A stretch of DNA of 64,000 nucleotides from Xylogone sp. PMI_703 (GCA_021399445.1 JAJTUQ010000006.1:2914001-2978000), one strand, 5' to 3'. Positions 1 through 12,156 are shown, counted from the first letter of the stretch. Translations and numbers: made by a program. Notes: generated by a model from the letters alone, not told the origin.

Positions 1-264
1 AATAAATCGGGTATGGGTAACCGTTTATTTTATAGAATTATTATATAATGAATATTAATCTTCACTCATAAAAAAAAACCAATAGGCGGTATTTGGTAGA
101 TTATGCATTTTTGGCCGTTGTGGCGCGGCCAGCCGTACGTGGCCCACGGCACGCCAGCTCACAGCGGCAATGCTCAACTTGAGAATTTATTACTTATCTA
201 ACTCCATATTCTTTATAATTGTTAAGGAGAGGGATTCTCTTACAATAACTCCGCTATTGACACA

Positions 265-3200
265 ATGCTCGATCCTTTATCAGCGTTAGGCTTAGCCGGA
301 AACATAGTTCAGTTCGTGGACTTTGGGATTAAAGTTTTACGAGGCACGGTGGAGCGGTATAAGGCTGCAGATGGGTCACCATTGAAGATTCATGAGGAAA
401 TAGAGCTGATCATTACGGATTTCTCCAAAGCGGCTAGATTGATGTCTGAATCATCACAATCAAGCGTCCGATCAGCTGATCCAAACGAGACTGCGCTCCG
501 AGAGCTTTGTGAAAAGTGTCTCGATATCTCGAAAGAGATGCTAACTCGGCTGAACAAGATCAAAAGTTCACTGAAAAAGAATAAGGGGAAATTGTACCCA
601 AGCTTCATCGAAGCATTAATCTCCGTTTTCAAGCACGAAGAGATCCAGAACCTCATCAGACGATTATCTTCATTTCGGGAACAGATTCAGATACGTATCA
701 TTCTAGGCTTTAGGTAAGTAGGCCATATTATTATTCATTCTTATAGTAACTTGGAGGCCAGAGAACATCTTGAACTCTTTGAAGTTCAACAATCAAAACG
801 TTTTGACGGTCTTGATGCAGCAAATAAGAATATAGTAATTAATATTCTACGCACTCAGACGAGTGTCACAAAGAGTCTTGCTGAACTCAAAGAGGCCATG
901 GATCTAGATAGGAGGAGAATTGAGAGCATAATCAGTAGACATGAGGCAGCTGTCACCGATCTTTTGAGCCCATTCTCTTCGGTGCAGCTTCGATATAGAG
1001 CCACGATGGACTTATCTCAGGAGCAACTGACTACCACCAGCCAAGCTAATGCGCATTTAAATAGGTGGACAGCGCGTTTAGAGGATCGGGTCCTGTTCCA
1101 GACAGCATGTGAAGTCCTTGCGGACTTTCGTTTTCCAACAATTACCGCCCGAGAAGAGCAAATTGAAGAAGCATATAAGAATACCTATGATTGGATCTTC
1201 GAAAGCGATAGTGAGGGCGTTCAGTCCTGGGATAGTGTGGTCGCTTGGCTCAAAAGTGGCTCTGGGGTCTACTGGGTGAAGGGCAAGGCAGCATCAGGAA
1301 AATTCACCTTAATGAGATATATTTTCTATGACCCACGCACTCGGGAGCTTCTAGAGAAGTGGGAAAGTTCTCCGAGACTGCATATGGCAAGATTCTATTT
1401 TGGAATAGTGGTACTCTAGAGCAGCGATCGCAGTCTGGCTTGCTTCGGTCCCTCCTCTTTGATCTTCTACTCAAAGCCCCAGATTTGATACCAACCGTCT
1501 TCCCTTTGCGTTGGAAATTGGCTTACTCGAGTACAGTCCAAAAACACCTACCTAGAAAAATCCGACGGCGTTTCGCAAGATGAAGAAAGGGATCCGTGGC
1601 AGGAGCGGATAAAATCGGTCCAAAACTGGACAGAATACGATATGGAGTATGACGAGTTGTCGTTAAAATCGCTAATGGAAGCATTTAATGAGCTCATAAA
1701 GCAAAACGCATCATCTAAGATTTGCCTCTTTGTGGATGGTCTTGACGAATTTTGAAGGAGATCATCCAGCTATCGCTGTTCTGTTTCAAGGCTTTGCAAC
1801 CTCACCGAATATAAAATGCTTTGTCTCAAGCCGACCGCTTCTGGCTTTCGGCGACGCTTTCAAAGACTGTCCAAAGCTACGCCTGCAGGACCTCACGGAA
1901 AAGGACATCATTTTCTTTATCACCTCAAAGTTCGAGCAAAATTTTCACTTTCAGCAATTCAAACTGGAGGAGCCCGAGGAGGCCGAAGCTATTGTACAAG
2001 ATATTTTCTCAAAAGCCAGTGGTGTTTTCTTGTGGGTTAGCCTGGTCGTTTACCTCATTGCTTGAAGGGCTTCGGAATCGTGACGATGTATCAGATCTTA
2101 GACGGCGAATAGATATTCTACCACCAGACCTTGAGAACTTGTTCGAATCTATACTGAAGCGGATTCATGAATTCTATAGGCAAAATACATCTGAGCTATT
2201 TCAGATTGTGCGTGCGGCCCGAGAGTACCGAGACAACATTGGACCTGAAACTGACCCATCCGTCACGCTGGATCTACTCACACTCTCTCTGAGCATTGAA
2301 CCGGACCCCAATCTGGCCATCACAGCTTGGTTTCAAATAATGAGCGAAGAAGAAATCGGATTGCGTTGTAGAAAGATGCGGGACTGACTGAAGCCAAGGA
2401 CTATGGGCTTGCTTGAGGTTTATGGGCACCGCTGTGATCGCACTCATTCAGGATCTGAATTTTGTGGACTTGTACAATACGTGCATCGTACTGCCCGGGA
2501 CTACTTGGAGAGTCCTGAGGTGAATGAGGCCCTTTTAAAGTATACACAAGGCACTGGTTTTAGTCCAAACCAGCGTTTACTGCAAGGTTATATTCGGAGA
2601 CTGAGAGGGATTGTCGATTCAGTATGTTGATCAGAAGATGTCAGTAATAGCGGCGATCATACACGCACACTTCGCAGAAAACGAAACTGAGATGCTGAAT
2701 GCTCAGCTGATATACGCTTTAAAGGAAACCATTGACGTGCTCAAACACGATGATCACACCAACCTGCCGGAACTATTCAATTACCAAGCCATCGAGTACG
2801 GCCTGTGTTCTTATATAGAGACATTGTACGATTATACTATAAACAACCACAGCGTGGTTTGTAGAGATCTATCACTAATACTCTATGCTTTATCACCGGA
2901 AAACTGGACATCACGGTGCTCCATCAACCTGCAAATGCTTAGCACATTTCTCCAGCGAGGGCTCAGCCCCAATATGAAGGATAGAGGGGTCTCTGCCTGG
3001 AGCTTTATTTTCAAGAACGCTTGGAAGTTATCAAGGACATCTTATAAAGCTAGGGAGCGGATCGCTTTATTCCAAATGTATCCTGACATAATGCAACTGT
3101 TTCTCGAGCATGGGGCAGATGCAAAGGCTGTTTTTAAAATAGACAATAAGACGAGAACAGCGAGATGGCTAGCAATCACTATGTTTCGTGATAGATTTCC

Positions 3201-3318
3201 CGAGAAAGCTAGAACTCTAGACTGTGAATTTGCAGAACGGGGTGCAAGAATGAAAGTGTCACTACTTTCAAAAGTAGTACGGTTGACTAAAACGACACTC
3301 GCTCGGAAACATTAATCT
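265..3318 (+). pseudogene. Decayed fungal NLR-type (NACHT-like NTPase) gene
   Basis: The N-terminus (MLDPLSALGLAGNIVQFVDF) is the helical leader common to fungal NACHT/STAND proteins. A coiled region follows, then a Walker A loop near 1285-1315 (GKAASGKFTLM) and a Walker B motif near 1720-1751 (CLFVDGLDEF). Next come an SSRP sensor-like motif and a helical region like the domain that usually follows NACHT in these proteins (VQYVHRTARDYLES near 2480). A 33-nt intron at 714-746 joins the first two blocks in frame. The frame is broken near 1400 (a T appears missing), between 1500 and 1560, near 1750 (an extra T), near 2055 and near 2600-2630. There is also a TGA at 2385-2387 where CGA would keep the frame. 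The usual Walker A Ser/Thr is Phe (codon 1303-1305). The family is involved in non-self recognition and programmed cell death, but this copy should be non-functional. Several breaks lie in homopolymers, so assembly indels are an alternative. The family call is firm; the exact limits are not. Confidence 0.8.
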
Positions 3319-3456
3319 TTAATACTTTTTATATATAAAGCCTTTATTATATTTGTAGAGATTTTTGTAGATTATATACATAGAGTTAATTTTTCACACA
3401 TTAATAATCATAACCTTATTGATCTGAGTTTTGAATTTACTTCCGGTAGAGTCTTA

Positions 3457-3596
3457 ATCGTCAGTTCTCTTCGCTTAATCGGCTTTCATTTTTAGTCATT
3501 TTCTCCTAGTCAGTGGAAGCAATCGTGACTAGTAAGCGAATGTGACTTTTTGTAATTTTGTATATATTTCATATAGTAAAAAAAATCAATTTCATT
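3457..3596 (+). repeat. Left terminal inverted repeat of the Fot1/pogo-like element
   Basis: It pairs with 5927-6066 in reverse complement. Mismatches between the arms are almost all transitions, as expected if RIP hit both arms independently. The outer end reads ATCGTCAG, next to TA. Confidence 0.85.
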
Positions 3597-3854
3597 ATAA
3601 CTCTTTATAATAACATAATTATGTCTACTTTACTTAAAAAGTATTATACAAAGGCTAAAGAATAGTTATCCGAAAACTTTAACGAGAGTCTTTATGTAAC
3701 AGCTAAGATATTCAAGGTTAATAGGTCAACTTTGGCTATAGCTAAAAAGTGGAGTACTTTATTCAGTACTAGATCTCATTAACAAAAAGACCAAAATCAA
3801 ATATTAACGATTACTTAAGAGCAAATTATTCATTCTTATATTAAATCGTTATTC

Positions 3855-4069
3855 TGTGGTAGGGAAAACAGTATATGGCATGTATGTAGCACGTGTACGT
3901 GCGGTGTATCATGTGACTTGTACGTAGTATATAAAGTATGGTTCTTACAACTGTACAACAATCAACCACCTTCACTCCTATTCTACCAGACCTTGCCTTC
4001 TGATTGGTCAGTTGTATTGTATTACTGTATATACTACCCCAACACCTCTTAGCACCTCTCTCTTCCACA
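3855..4069 (+). mobile_element. Solo LTR, TGTGGTAGGGAA family, 215 bp
   Basis: It starts TGTGGTAGGGAA and ends CTTCCACA, with a 4-bp target duplication ATTC at 3851-3854 and 4070-4073. Its G+C is clearly higher than the degraded transposon around it, so it probably arrived after that element was mutated. Its open frame on the minus strand is incidental. No internal region remains, which fits LTR-LTR recombination. Confidence 0.75.
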
Positions 4070-5926
4070 ATTCGATAATAATTAATTATCTACTAAAGAT
4101 ATTATATTTAGTATTATTTATCATATATACAAAAAAGCTAATTAATCTTTTTTAATTATAAATTAATTCTAGAAATAATAAAAGAGTTAATTATATTTTT
4201 ACAAAATCAAGACTAAACCAATAATATATAATAAAATTATAGCTTAAGATTATAAAAATATAATAAATTAGTTTAAACAGTTTAAAGTTATAATTAAGTA
4301 TTATAAGATTTATAATAAAAATCTTTATAATTTCGATAAATCTAAGTTCAGAATTAAGTATTCAAAAAAATAAAAGTATTAATTCTTATAAAAATCATTA
4401 AAATAAGACTTTTCTTTATATATTTTATATAAAAGAATACCTTTTTTAATATTAATAACTTTATTTATTAAATCCTGAAAACTAAAAATTAATTATTATA
4501 ATCAAAATTATATATATAAATAAAAAAATCATATTTTATTAATGATTGTTATTTAGGATAAATATTATATAAATTCTTGATATAACAAAGATAAACTAAA
4601 TAAACTAAAGTTAATTAAATTAATAAATAATAGTTATATAAATGATTATATTATTATTCAGTGACTTTAACATCTTATTAAGTATATAAAAGTTAGCCTA
4701 GATCAATTATATAAACTTCTTCTTATAAACAGTTATAATAATTATATTTTACCAAACTTTATCTTATTGACTAAAAAGTATAATATAATTTTATTAATAT
4801 TTTTAGTTCATTTTATATATTATATATAATCTTTAAATATAAAAATATCTTAGTTATATAAATATTAATATAATAAAACAGTTTAACATATAACAAAATC
4901 TTTAGATTTCGATTACTTAATTATCCTTTTTTTTTTAAGATTTACCTTAAATTCAAAGATAGACTTTTACTAAATCTATTATTCAAAACATATTCAAAAA
5001 GTTTAACATATATCTTTTATATAAGAGTATTATTTTTGAGCTTATGAATAAGTATATTAAAAAGCTTGAAATCAAGCTAATAAAACTAAATTTACCTAAA
5101 TTGGACATATTTAAAATTATATAACAAGTTCAGTATTAGATAAACAAGTTTAAAAATAAAATTATAAATATTTTTAACTTTTTTTAATGGAAATTTAAGT
5201 TTTTTATAAAAAATACTTATATAATATTAAAGAAAAAAGAATTTACTAAGTTTAAATTGTTTATCATATATAAAAAACTTAAAGATATTATAACCAAGAA
5301 GTTATAAAACTATAAAAGGTTTTAGAAAAAAAAAAGTTAATTATAGAATAAATAACGTTTGTTAAAAAAGAAAAAAAAAGCATAAACTGATTAAAAAAAA
5401 AGTTATTAAAAAAACAAAAATATTAAAAAAAAATAATTAATCAAAAGAAGAAAAAATAAAAGGTTATTTAGATAATATAGTACAAAAAGGAAAAACTTAA
5501 AAAGAAAGTCATAAAAAAATAAAATAATGTCTTAAATACTCTGGTTTTGTATAAAAAGTATATTTTTTTACTATTCCCAGAGTTTAAAAAAGATATTCAA
5601 AGCCTTGAACCAGCAAATACAGGTCTACAGGTCGAGTCTGGATTATCGGAAAAGATAAATATATTATCTTAGGGCAAGAAAGTCATACAAAAAACAATAT
5701 TTGTACAAATGTAGACTTCTTTTAAAGTAATAAAGTAAGAGAAAGAAAAGGAGAAAGAGTAAAAAGGAGAAAGAGTAAAAAGAAAAAGAGTATATAAGCT
5801 TAAATATTGATAAAGATGGCTATAAATCAGTAGATTCAAGCGATTCAAGTGATCCAAACAATTCAATGCTAGTTTCATCGGAATCAGATATATCAGAGAA
5901 GGAGGAATATTTTATATTATAAATAC

Positions 5927-6066
5927 GATAAAATCGATTTTTTTTATTATACAAAATACATACAAAATTACAAAAAGTCACATTCACTTACTGGTCACAA
6001 TCGTTTTCACCGACTAAGAGAAAACGACTAGAAATGAAGGCTGATTAAGCGAAGAGAGCCGACGAT
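5927..6066 (-). repeat. Right terminal inverted repeat of the Fot1/pogo-like element
   Basis: This is the reverse-complement partner of 3457-3596. It ends CTGATTAAGCGAAGAGAGCC followed by GACGAT and the flanking TA. It keeps slightly more G+C than the left arm. Confidence 0.85.
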
Positions 6067-8996
6067 TATAATAAAAATAAGATAACACTTGTTAAGTATG
6101 ACTTATTATAAAGTCTAAGATTTGTAGATTCCTCTCGAACCACGTACAATTGCCAGAATTAATCAAAACAATAATAAAGAGAATCGTGTTCAAGGTTTGT
6201 ACAGCCGCTGGTTCCAGAGCAAGTCCGAGGTCTAGAACGGGCCTCCTAGTTAGGAACCCTCGGGCTTATCCGCACACGCCGCATGACCTTTCCGCTTTAG
6301 AACAAATCAGGAGAGTCTGTTCTACATGTGGAAATTATCAGACCAACTGTCGAAACCTACAGTATGTAAGCGCTTGATATCTTGACTCTAAAGGTGAAAT
6401 GGCTGGACTAAAAACGCCTTGTCGAAAATAAAAAGAGGCAAGGGAGCTGTTGACTTCACTGACAAGAGAAAAGGGGAACTCCCGCTCAGTGAGATGAAGA
6501 TTCTTCATACAATACTGTATTTGTAATTCTCGACTTGTGCTCCATATGGAGTTAATATGCTAATCACAGCTGAGTACCTAGTATAAATATGTTGGAATTG
6601 CTTAAGAACTACACGTTAATCTCAAATTAGAAAGCTCATTAGAGTAGACACCTTTAACTGTTGAAGAGTTGTATTTGTACTTTGGTATTCGAATATATAT
6701 GAGCTTAACTGAATTGAATAAACTCAAATATTATTGGAATATTGACCTTGAAAAGCATTGTGGAATTCATTATGTAATTGCATCTCGTATGAGTAGAAAT
6801 TGCTTTGAGGCAATTGCTCACTGATTTCGGATTACATTAAAGTCATCAACCAATTCTATATTCGAGAAGGTATAAGTACTTTCTTTAGAAATTTATTAAC
6901 AAGTGATTTATTTGAACTCGTAGCTTGAACCTTTGAATGTTTATATTCAAACGATCTCTTGAAAATTATGGATCCCTGGCCGAGACCTTGTTGTTGACGA
7001 ATGTATGGAGCGTTTTCAGGGCTGGTCATTTGATACCTTGAAGATCTTAAATAAATTAATTTTTCAAGGTTATAAAATGTGAATTATTGTTGAAAAAGGT
7101 TACTTTTTGAGCTGGTTATAACATTTTAAAGGAGTAAAAAAAGGTTTATATTTTGACCACGGATATTGCTCTTTAAAGGTTGTAGGTTTAAATCTTATTA
7201 TTACAGTTGTACTATATCTAGTACAAAAAGTATAACGACCTCTAGATCCGGGGATTGAATATTGACATATCCTTTAATTAGATAACTTGTTTATGAGTAT
7301 AAAGTTGGTAACTTACTTTAAAAACTTTAAAATCGGTAGTATAAGCATTACTTAGTCGAACTCTAGTATTTGGTTAAAGTTAGTCAAAATGAAAGCGGAA
7401 GATAAAAAATCGGATTTTTTGACTTGGGGAATAGTTGAAGAAGTACTTACATTAAATGAGAAGGTCAATATGATAACGTGGAAAGACAACTCTTTAGTCC
7501 TTATATTTAGTTCTACACACAAATTAGTTGATAGAACTATAATTTGGACTTGAAAAAGACCTTTTAAAACATCAACATTTGTAAAAAGTGTAAACAAAGT
7601 CTTTGGGAATTAGCTTCAAAAGGAGCTTCTAATACTCATAATCATTGATTTATACAACTAAAATATGAATATAGTTGACCGAGGAGACCAATTGAGATCA
7701 TACAACTCTGGAACACGTATAATTCGCCGGGGAGGTTGACATGCTTTATTTCACTTTCTATTCCATACAGTTCTAGTCAATTGTTGACTACTTTCAAAAC
7801 ATAGTAGTAGTGGGTTCAATAATCTTGAAGTATTCAGAGAGGTTTTATATAAAGCTTTATTCGATGTTAATCAAGAGGCAGTAGGCAAGAGAAAACAGCT
7901 TATTTCACAGCCAATTCTAGTACTTATTCAAGGTCCTTCAACTCTCTCAAATCATATATTATAGTATTTGAGTAAGTCTAGAAATTGTAAGAGTTGTTTA
8001 AAACACTTGAAAAAGAGGAAAACTTTAAGTGATACGAGCTCAAATATTCAAAGAAAACGCTCTAGTTATGGCTATGTAACATGCAAGGCCCACTTTTACA
8101 AAGAAGGGCCTTGTTTTGACCGATATTATAATAGAATTAGTAATTAACTTCATAGTAGTAGTTTAGAGCAAATAATTAAGCGACATGATTGGTTAAATAT
8201 CCTTGCCATACAAATTTGTGCTTGAAGAGCTTAAGCAAGTGGGGTCCGAGGGGATAAATCAATCGAACCCTCACATTTTGTACTATGGATTATGCTTTCC
8301 TTCATTATATGTTTCTATCTTATACTTCATGATGTATAACATTAAGGAAGTAAACATAATTAATAATTATCTTATTACAGATAGATTAATCGTTTTTCGT
8401 AATTAGTTCAAATCATCTTGAGTACATTTAAATGTAATTAAATCATTTATTATTGTTAAAGAGGTTCTTTTCATAAAATCTAATTTAAGTTAACTTAAGT
8501 CTTTTATAATTTTATTATAATGTTTACTTATGTACAAGATTTACTCCTTGATCTTCTTATCAGTTTATAAACTTTTTTAGTTATTTGTATTTTTTTACTC
8601 ATGAATTAATCATAATACTTGACTTTATATAAATTTATTTAATCTTAAATTTAAAGTTGATTTTAATGACTTTAATATTAAGTTAACGATTTATTTAATT
8701 AAGTTAATTATTAATAATATATTAAATATAAATATATAAAATGTCATATTCAAGCTCGTTTTATAAACAAGATTAAAAATGATTACATCTTTAATTACTT
8801 TCGAGAATACTTTCTTTAATATCTTATTTTAATTTAATTCGACTTTATAAAGTAGAATTGAGTAAATACATTATAAAGTTGATTAATAAATTCTTGAAGA
8901 ATTTATAAAACGTATTTATGACAATGTTAAAAGATTCTTTAAATAACATTTTAAAAGAAAAACATAGACGAATAAGGTGAAGGAAATTTATAAAAA
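6067..8996. other. Unassigned moderately AT-rich stretch
   Basis: I recognise no gene or element here. The base composition is less extreme than in the RIP-degraded blocks, with CG-containing patches near 6180-6370 and 7220-7450. The short open frames at 6150-6377, 7352-7597 and 8203-8406 show no known motif. A small hairpin (CAAGGCCC / GGGCCTTG) sits near 8090-8114. It could be a decayed gene or an unknown repeat; a search against the rest of the genome would decide. Confidence 0.3.
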
Positions 8997-9226
8997 TGTG
9001 AAGATTATGACCATTAAGCTCATATTATGGAAGTGTTGGTTCACTAGGCACTACCGTATTGTAGGGTTGAATAGGCTTATATTGGCTTATACATTGTATG
9101 CTTATTCTTCTATCTAGTATTTAAGGGGTTGCACCCTTAAATACTCTCTTACCGGATTATTAGTCGTTCCACTCCGATCGCATAGCTACCGAGCGCCAGT
9201 ATGCTCTGCTCCCATAATTCCTAACA
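8997..9226 (-). mobile_element. Solo Copia-type LTR, 230 bp (copy A)
   Basis: On the plus strand it runs from TGTGAAGATTATGACC to ATAATTCCTAACA. It matches, over its whole length, the LTRs at 12917-13146 and 40384-40613, all exactly 230 bp. It is flanked by AAAAA on both sides (8992-8996 and 9227-9231), although this context is low-complexity. It is the least mutated of the three copies, so it is a more recent or less RIP-affected insertion. The orientation is taken from the full Copia element that carries the other two copies. Confidence 0.75.
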
Positions 9227-9918
9227 AAAAAGTTTATTTTATAATACATAAACAGTTAATGAAAAGATTAATTAAAGCCTTTAATATAAAACACTTTTTT
9301 AAATAATTTATAAACTTTTAAGATAATGTTCTCAATAAACTTAATTATAAATATTATACATTAATGAATAAAATGTTAAAAAGCTTAAAAGTTAATTAAA
9401 AGCTTAATATATTTTTTACTTCTTTTAACATTACTTTTCAAGTTAATATATATGACTAATCAAACGTCCTCGTTATTAAAAAACGTATTATTTTATACTT
9501 TTACTATTTATATGTTTATTACCTCCCCCTTTAAAAGCCGTTTAACAACATTCTACTCGACTATAAATCGATGTTGTATTAACCTATTATTACCTTTAAT
9601 ATTTGTTATTATTTTTCTTATTGTTAACCATCGATGTAATTACGCGACGCCTTTGAATAAACGGAAAAGAGTATTTAAGAAGGTAGTATAAGAAGAGAAT
9701 ACGACGAGTACGCGTGTAATCTGTGCTAAAATACGTCCAACCTTTGAGCTACGTCCAAACGAGTACTGGAATCTAAATAAATATTTTTAACTTGATTGAC
9801 ATTATAATATTGAAAACCATGATCAATGTTATCAAATTCATATAAGAAACTAAGTTCAAAACCAAAGATCGACGATTCACACTAGCCTAAGGACTTAGCC
9901 GCACAAGATACCTCACTA
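9227..9918. other. AT-rich spacer downstream of the F-box-like gene
   Basis: I recognise no gene. The open frame at 9452-9691 is hydrophobic and low-complexity and resembles no family I know. Scattered CG dinucleotides survive (for example near 9640-9780). Confidence 0.35.
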
Positions 9919-11817
9919 CTACATCATACTATCCCATGCAGAGCGTAACCACGCACCTGGCAACTCATCCCCTTTCCCCAGGGAATTGCTCTCGTATTCA
10001 GGACCCATTATCATTTTCTCCAACACTATCTCTTCTTCAATGGCATGTTTAGCCGAGTCAGGTATGAAATGAAACCCAATATCACATCCTGGGCTGTCTT
10101 TTTTGGGGAGTGGAAACGTTTTGATATCATTTAATAGCTTTGGAGGTGACCAGTGTCTCAGCCACTCCAAGTGGACAAACAAACGTTTCATATGCGATAG
10201 GTTTTGTAGTGGAAAAAGAAGATGGTGTGACTGCATAGAAAAATTAGATGCAATGATGCCATGCATCCAGATCTTTGTGCGGTCCCGTTCTGTCGTCGAG
10301 ATATAGATGGCGAGGGTCAATTTTGGAACATCGGCATGAACGACCAGATGATTAACGGCAAGGCACCATTCGTTGTAAGCTAAGCTTCTGTGTAAAGTGT
10401 CGGACATAGGGTTAATTCGAGGGAACACAACCTCAAGGGTCCGAAGGTGACGTATTACCTCAGGCCTGAGCTTTTCCAAAAAGAGTTTTGTTGTGTCATG
10501 CTTGATATACTCAGTCAAGGAGAATTCTGTAGAGTCGTTTTGACGAGGAGTGGAAGTTTCTGCATCAGCCATAGCAAAAACAGCATGTTCGGGACTATAT
10601 GCCGGGAGAATTGTAATGCGGTTGTTTGAGTAGAAGAAAGCTATTGCCTGGTTGTATATTTCCCGGCTAACTAATAGTAGAGGAAGAATACTAAAACTAT
10701 GATTACAGTGGGAGGAGTATGCACTATAATTCCCAGAGCAAAAATCGCCAGTAATACGTGATTGAACATCACACCTAAAGAATTTATGACCAAGGTGAAG
10801 ATCTTCTTCACAGCAGACATCGCCGTCACACTCGCAGAACGGGAAGCTGATACTAAAGCCTCGCTTAGGGGTCCATTGGACTTTCCGGTAAGGAGTGACA
10901 AGATTAGTATACGAGAATATGTGAGCGCGAATTTCCTTGGGAAGGTCAAGAAAGCGAAAGTAGTCTGAACGAACGTTGGCATCTGGGCTTTCGGCCAGAA
11001 GAACAGTTTCGTAGACTAGGGCACTGAGGTGTTGGTGTTTTTGATAAGCAACACGCAGCTCTAACTCGAGAAGAAGGCCCGGGAAAGCACGTAGCGGCCG
11101 CAAGACAGCGTTTATCTTGTTCATATTATTATCTTCAATGTCGCATATAAGATGCAGCCTTAGCTGTCGAGGACTTGCGTGAGACAATATATGCATCGCA
11201 GCCCATTCCCACAGCTCAATACAGTCCCATTTCAACGGAGGTATGATCGACCAGGAATTATACCTTCCATCCCAACGTAAATGCACATATAGATTCCTCA
11301 GCTGCGAACAGGCATAGCTGGAGAGACCGCCAAGATATAGAAGCCCGTCTTCGAGGTTATCCTGTGACACAAAAAGAGTGTTCTGAGCGAGTATAATACC
11401 CTCAACCTCATCACGTATCTGACGACAAACTTGAAGGATATTTACGGTAAAGCCAGAATCTTCATCTATTGTTGGCAGTTCGATGTAGGCGTCTGTGACT
11501 AAGCCAGCATATTGGTAGATGCGTCGTCGGACTGACGCTGGCAGGTGTAGAAATGTGTCGGGATGGTTACAAACCAACCCGAGATACTTGCACAAGCATG
11601 TTTGCTTCATTTCGATTATGTTTGTTGGCACTGGATGAGTGCAAAATTGTTGATGTTGATTCAAACTATGTTCAACTGATGTGAAAAGACATCGGCAGCC
11701 CATACACGTGTTATGCGTTGTCCAGCCATTGCTGTAGAAGCTGTGCCGCCAGATCATCCACTCATAGCGGGGTACGCTTGCGTTGGGGACACTTTGATTT
11801 AACCCCTGTATTCTCAT
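9919..11817 (-). CDS. F-box-like hypothetical protein, intact single exon
   Basis: This open frame of 632 codons has no stop or intron, which is striking in a RIP-degraded region. Two F-box-like helices are visible: residues 89-110 (FLHLPASVRRRIYQYAGL) and 288-305 (FRFLDLPKEIRAHIFSYT). Both resemble the start of fungal F-box proteins that pair with SKP1 in ubiquitin ligases. There are two Cys-rich patches, one near residues 38-60 and one near 328-360. The later parts have the V-C-R-Q-I-R-D-E and LLVSREIYNQA patterns common in ascomycete F-box/DUF hypothetical proteins. The upstream Met and the first 16 codons come from a MITE (11770-12156). The next three codons lie in its target duplication, and the first in-frame Met of the original gene after this is residue 21. 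No substrate can be inferred. The coding call is strong; the F-box role is tentative. Confidence 0.7.
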   Translation of the reverse strand: MRIQGLNQSVPNASVPRYEWMIWRHSFYSNGWTTHNTCMGCRCLFTSVEHSLNQHQQFCTHPVPTNIIEMKQTCLCKYLGLVCNHPDTFLHLPASVRRRIYQYAGLVTDAYIELPTIDEDSGFTVNILQVCRQIRDEVEGIILAQNTLFVSQDNLEDGLLYLGGLSSYACSQLRNLYVHLRWDGRYNSWSIIPPLKWDCIELWEWAAMHILSHASPRQLRLHLICDIEDNNMNKINAVLRPLRAFPGLLLELELRVAYQKHQHLSALVYETVLLAESPDANVRSDYFRFLDLPKEIRAHIFSYTNLVTPYRKVQWTPKRGFSISFPFCECDGDVCCEEDLHLGHKFFRCDVQSRITGDFCSGNYSAYSSHCNHSFSILPLLLVSREIYNQAIAFFYSNNRITILPAYSPEHAVFAMADAETSTPRQNDSTEFSLTEYIKHDTTKLFLEKLRPEVIRHLRTLEVVFPRINPMSDTLHRSLAYNEWCLAVNHLVVHADVPKLTLAIYISTTERDRTKIWMHGIIASNFSMQSHHLLFPLQNLSHMKRLFVHLEWLRHWSPPKLLNDIKTFPLPKKDSPGCDIGFHFIPDSAKHAIEEEIVLEKMIMGPEYESNSLGKGDELPGAWLRSAWDSMM

Positions 11818-12156
11818 ACAAAATTTTAATTGCCGCTTTAAGTATTCAAAGTAACGAACCTAGAGAAATTTCGCAAAGTTCAAACTGTAGTTTTTAAATA
11901 TTATTCTATGTATAACTCAACTACAAGTACAATTTTTCATTTATATCATTTAAATACGTTTTAATACTTGAATAATATCTATAATTCATTTTTTAATAAA
12001 TAATTCTAAAAGGGGGATTATATTATACAATTTCAAGATTCATTGCTCAATCGGGTTTAGTTCAATTCAGTTATTCAAACAGCGAAAAATACTCCCAAAA
12101 AAGGAAATGATCATGCAGATCCTACCATTCAAAGTGTCCCCAACGCAAGCGTACCC
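11770..12156. mobile_element. Mutator-type MITE, 387 bp, overlapping the 5' end of the F-box-like gene
   Basis: Perfect 28-bp inverted repeats lie at 11770-11797 and 12129-12156 (outer end GGGTACGCTTGCG). They are flanked by a perfect 9-bp direct repeat CTCATAGCG at 11761-11769 and 12157-12165. A 9-bp duplication with short inverted repeats and no coding capacity fits a non-autonomous Mutator-like element. The interior is AT-rich with no gene. Both arms are identical, so the insertion looks recent. It contains the ATG (11815-11817) of the adjacent gene. Confidence 0.85.

Larger units (their letters stand above)
3457..6066 (+). mobile_element. RIP-degraded Fot1/pogo-like DNA transposon
   Basis: The element is bounded by imperfect inverted repeats of about 140 bp and flanked by TA (3455-3456 and 6067-6068), as expected for the Tc1/mariner superfamily. 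Translation from 3621 gives a DNA-binding-like start (helix-turn-helix segment FKVNRSTLAIAKKW), broken by stops. A DDE-domain remnant follows near 4328-4900. It includes NFDKSKFRIKYSKK, where the family has NFDETGF, and LLLINSYNNYI, where it has LLLDGHGSH. The C-terminal part near 5200-5560 is Lys-rich. Both recognisable Asp/Gly changes fit G-to-A mutation. A 215-bp solo LTR plus its 4-bp duplication is inserted inside, so the original element was about 2.39 kb. No intact transposase remains. Confidence 0.8.

Noticed and set aside
1..264. Considered as a telomere or subtelomere end
   Set aside because: No telomeric repeat tract is present.
390..656. Minus-strand open frame inside the NLR gene
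   Set aside because: It is the shadow of exon 1, whose plus-strand translation matches the fungal NLR leader.
3841..4068. 75-codon open frame
   Set aside because: It lies within a solo LTR with a target duplication and has no protein features.
5669..5878. Hydrophobic minus-strand open frame
   Set aside because: It is low-complexity sequence at the 3' end of the pogo-like element, opposite its coding strand.
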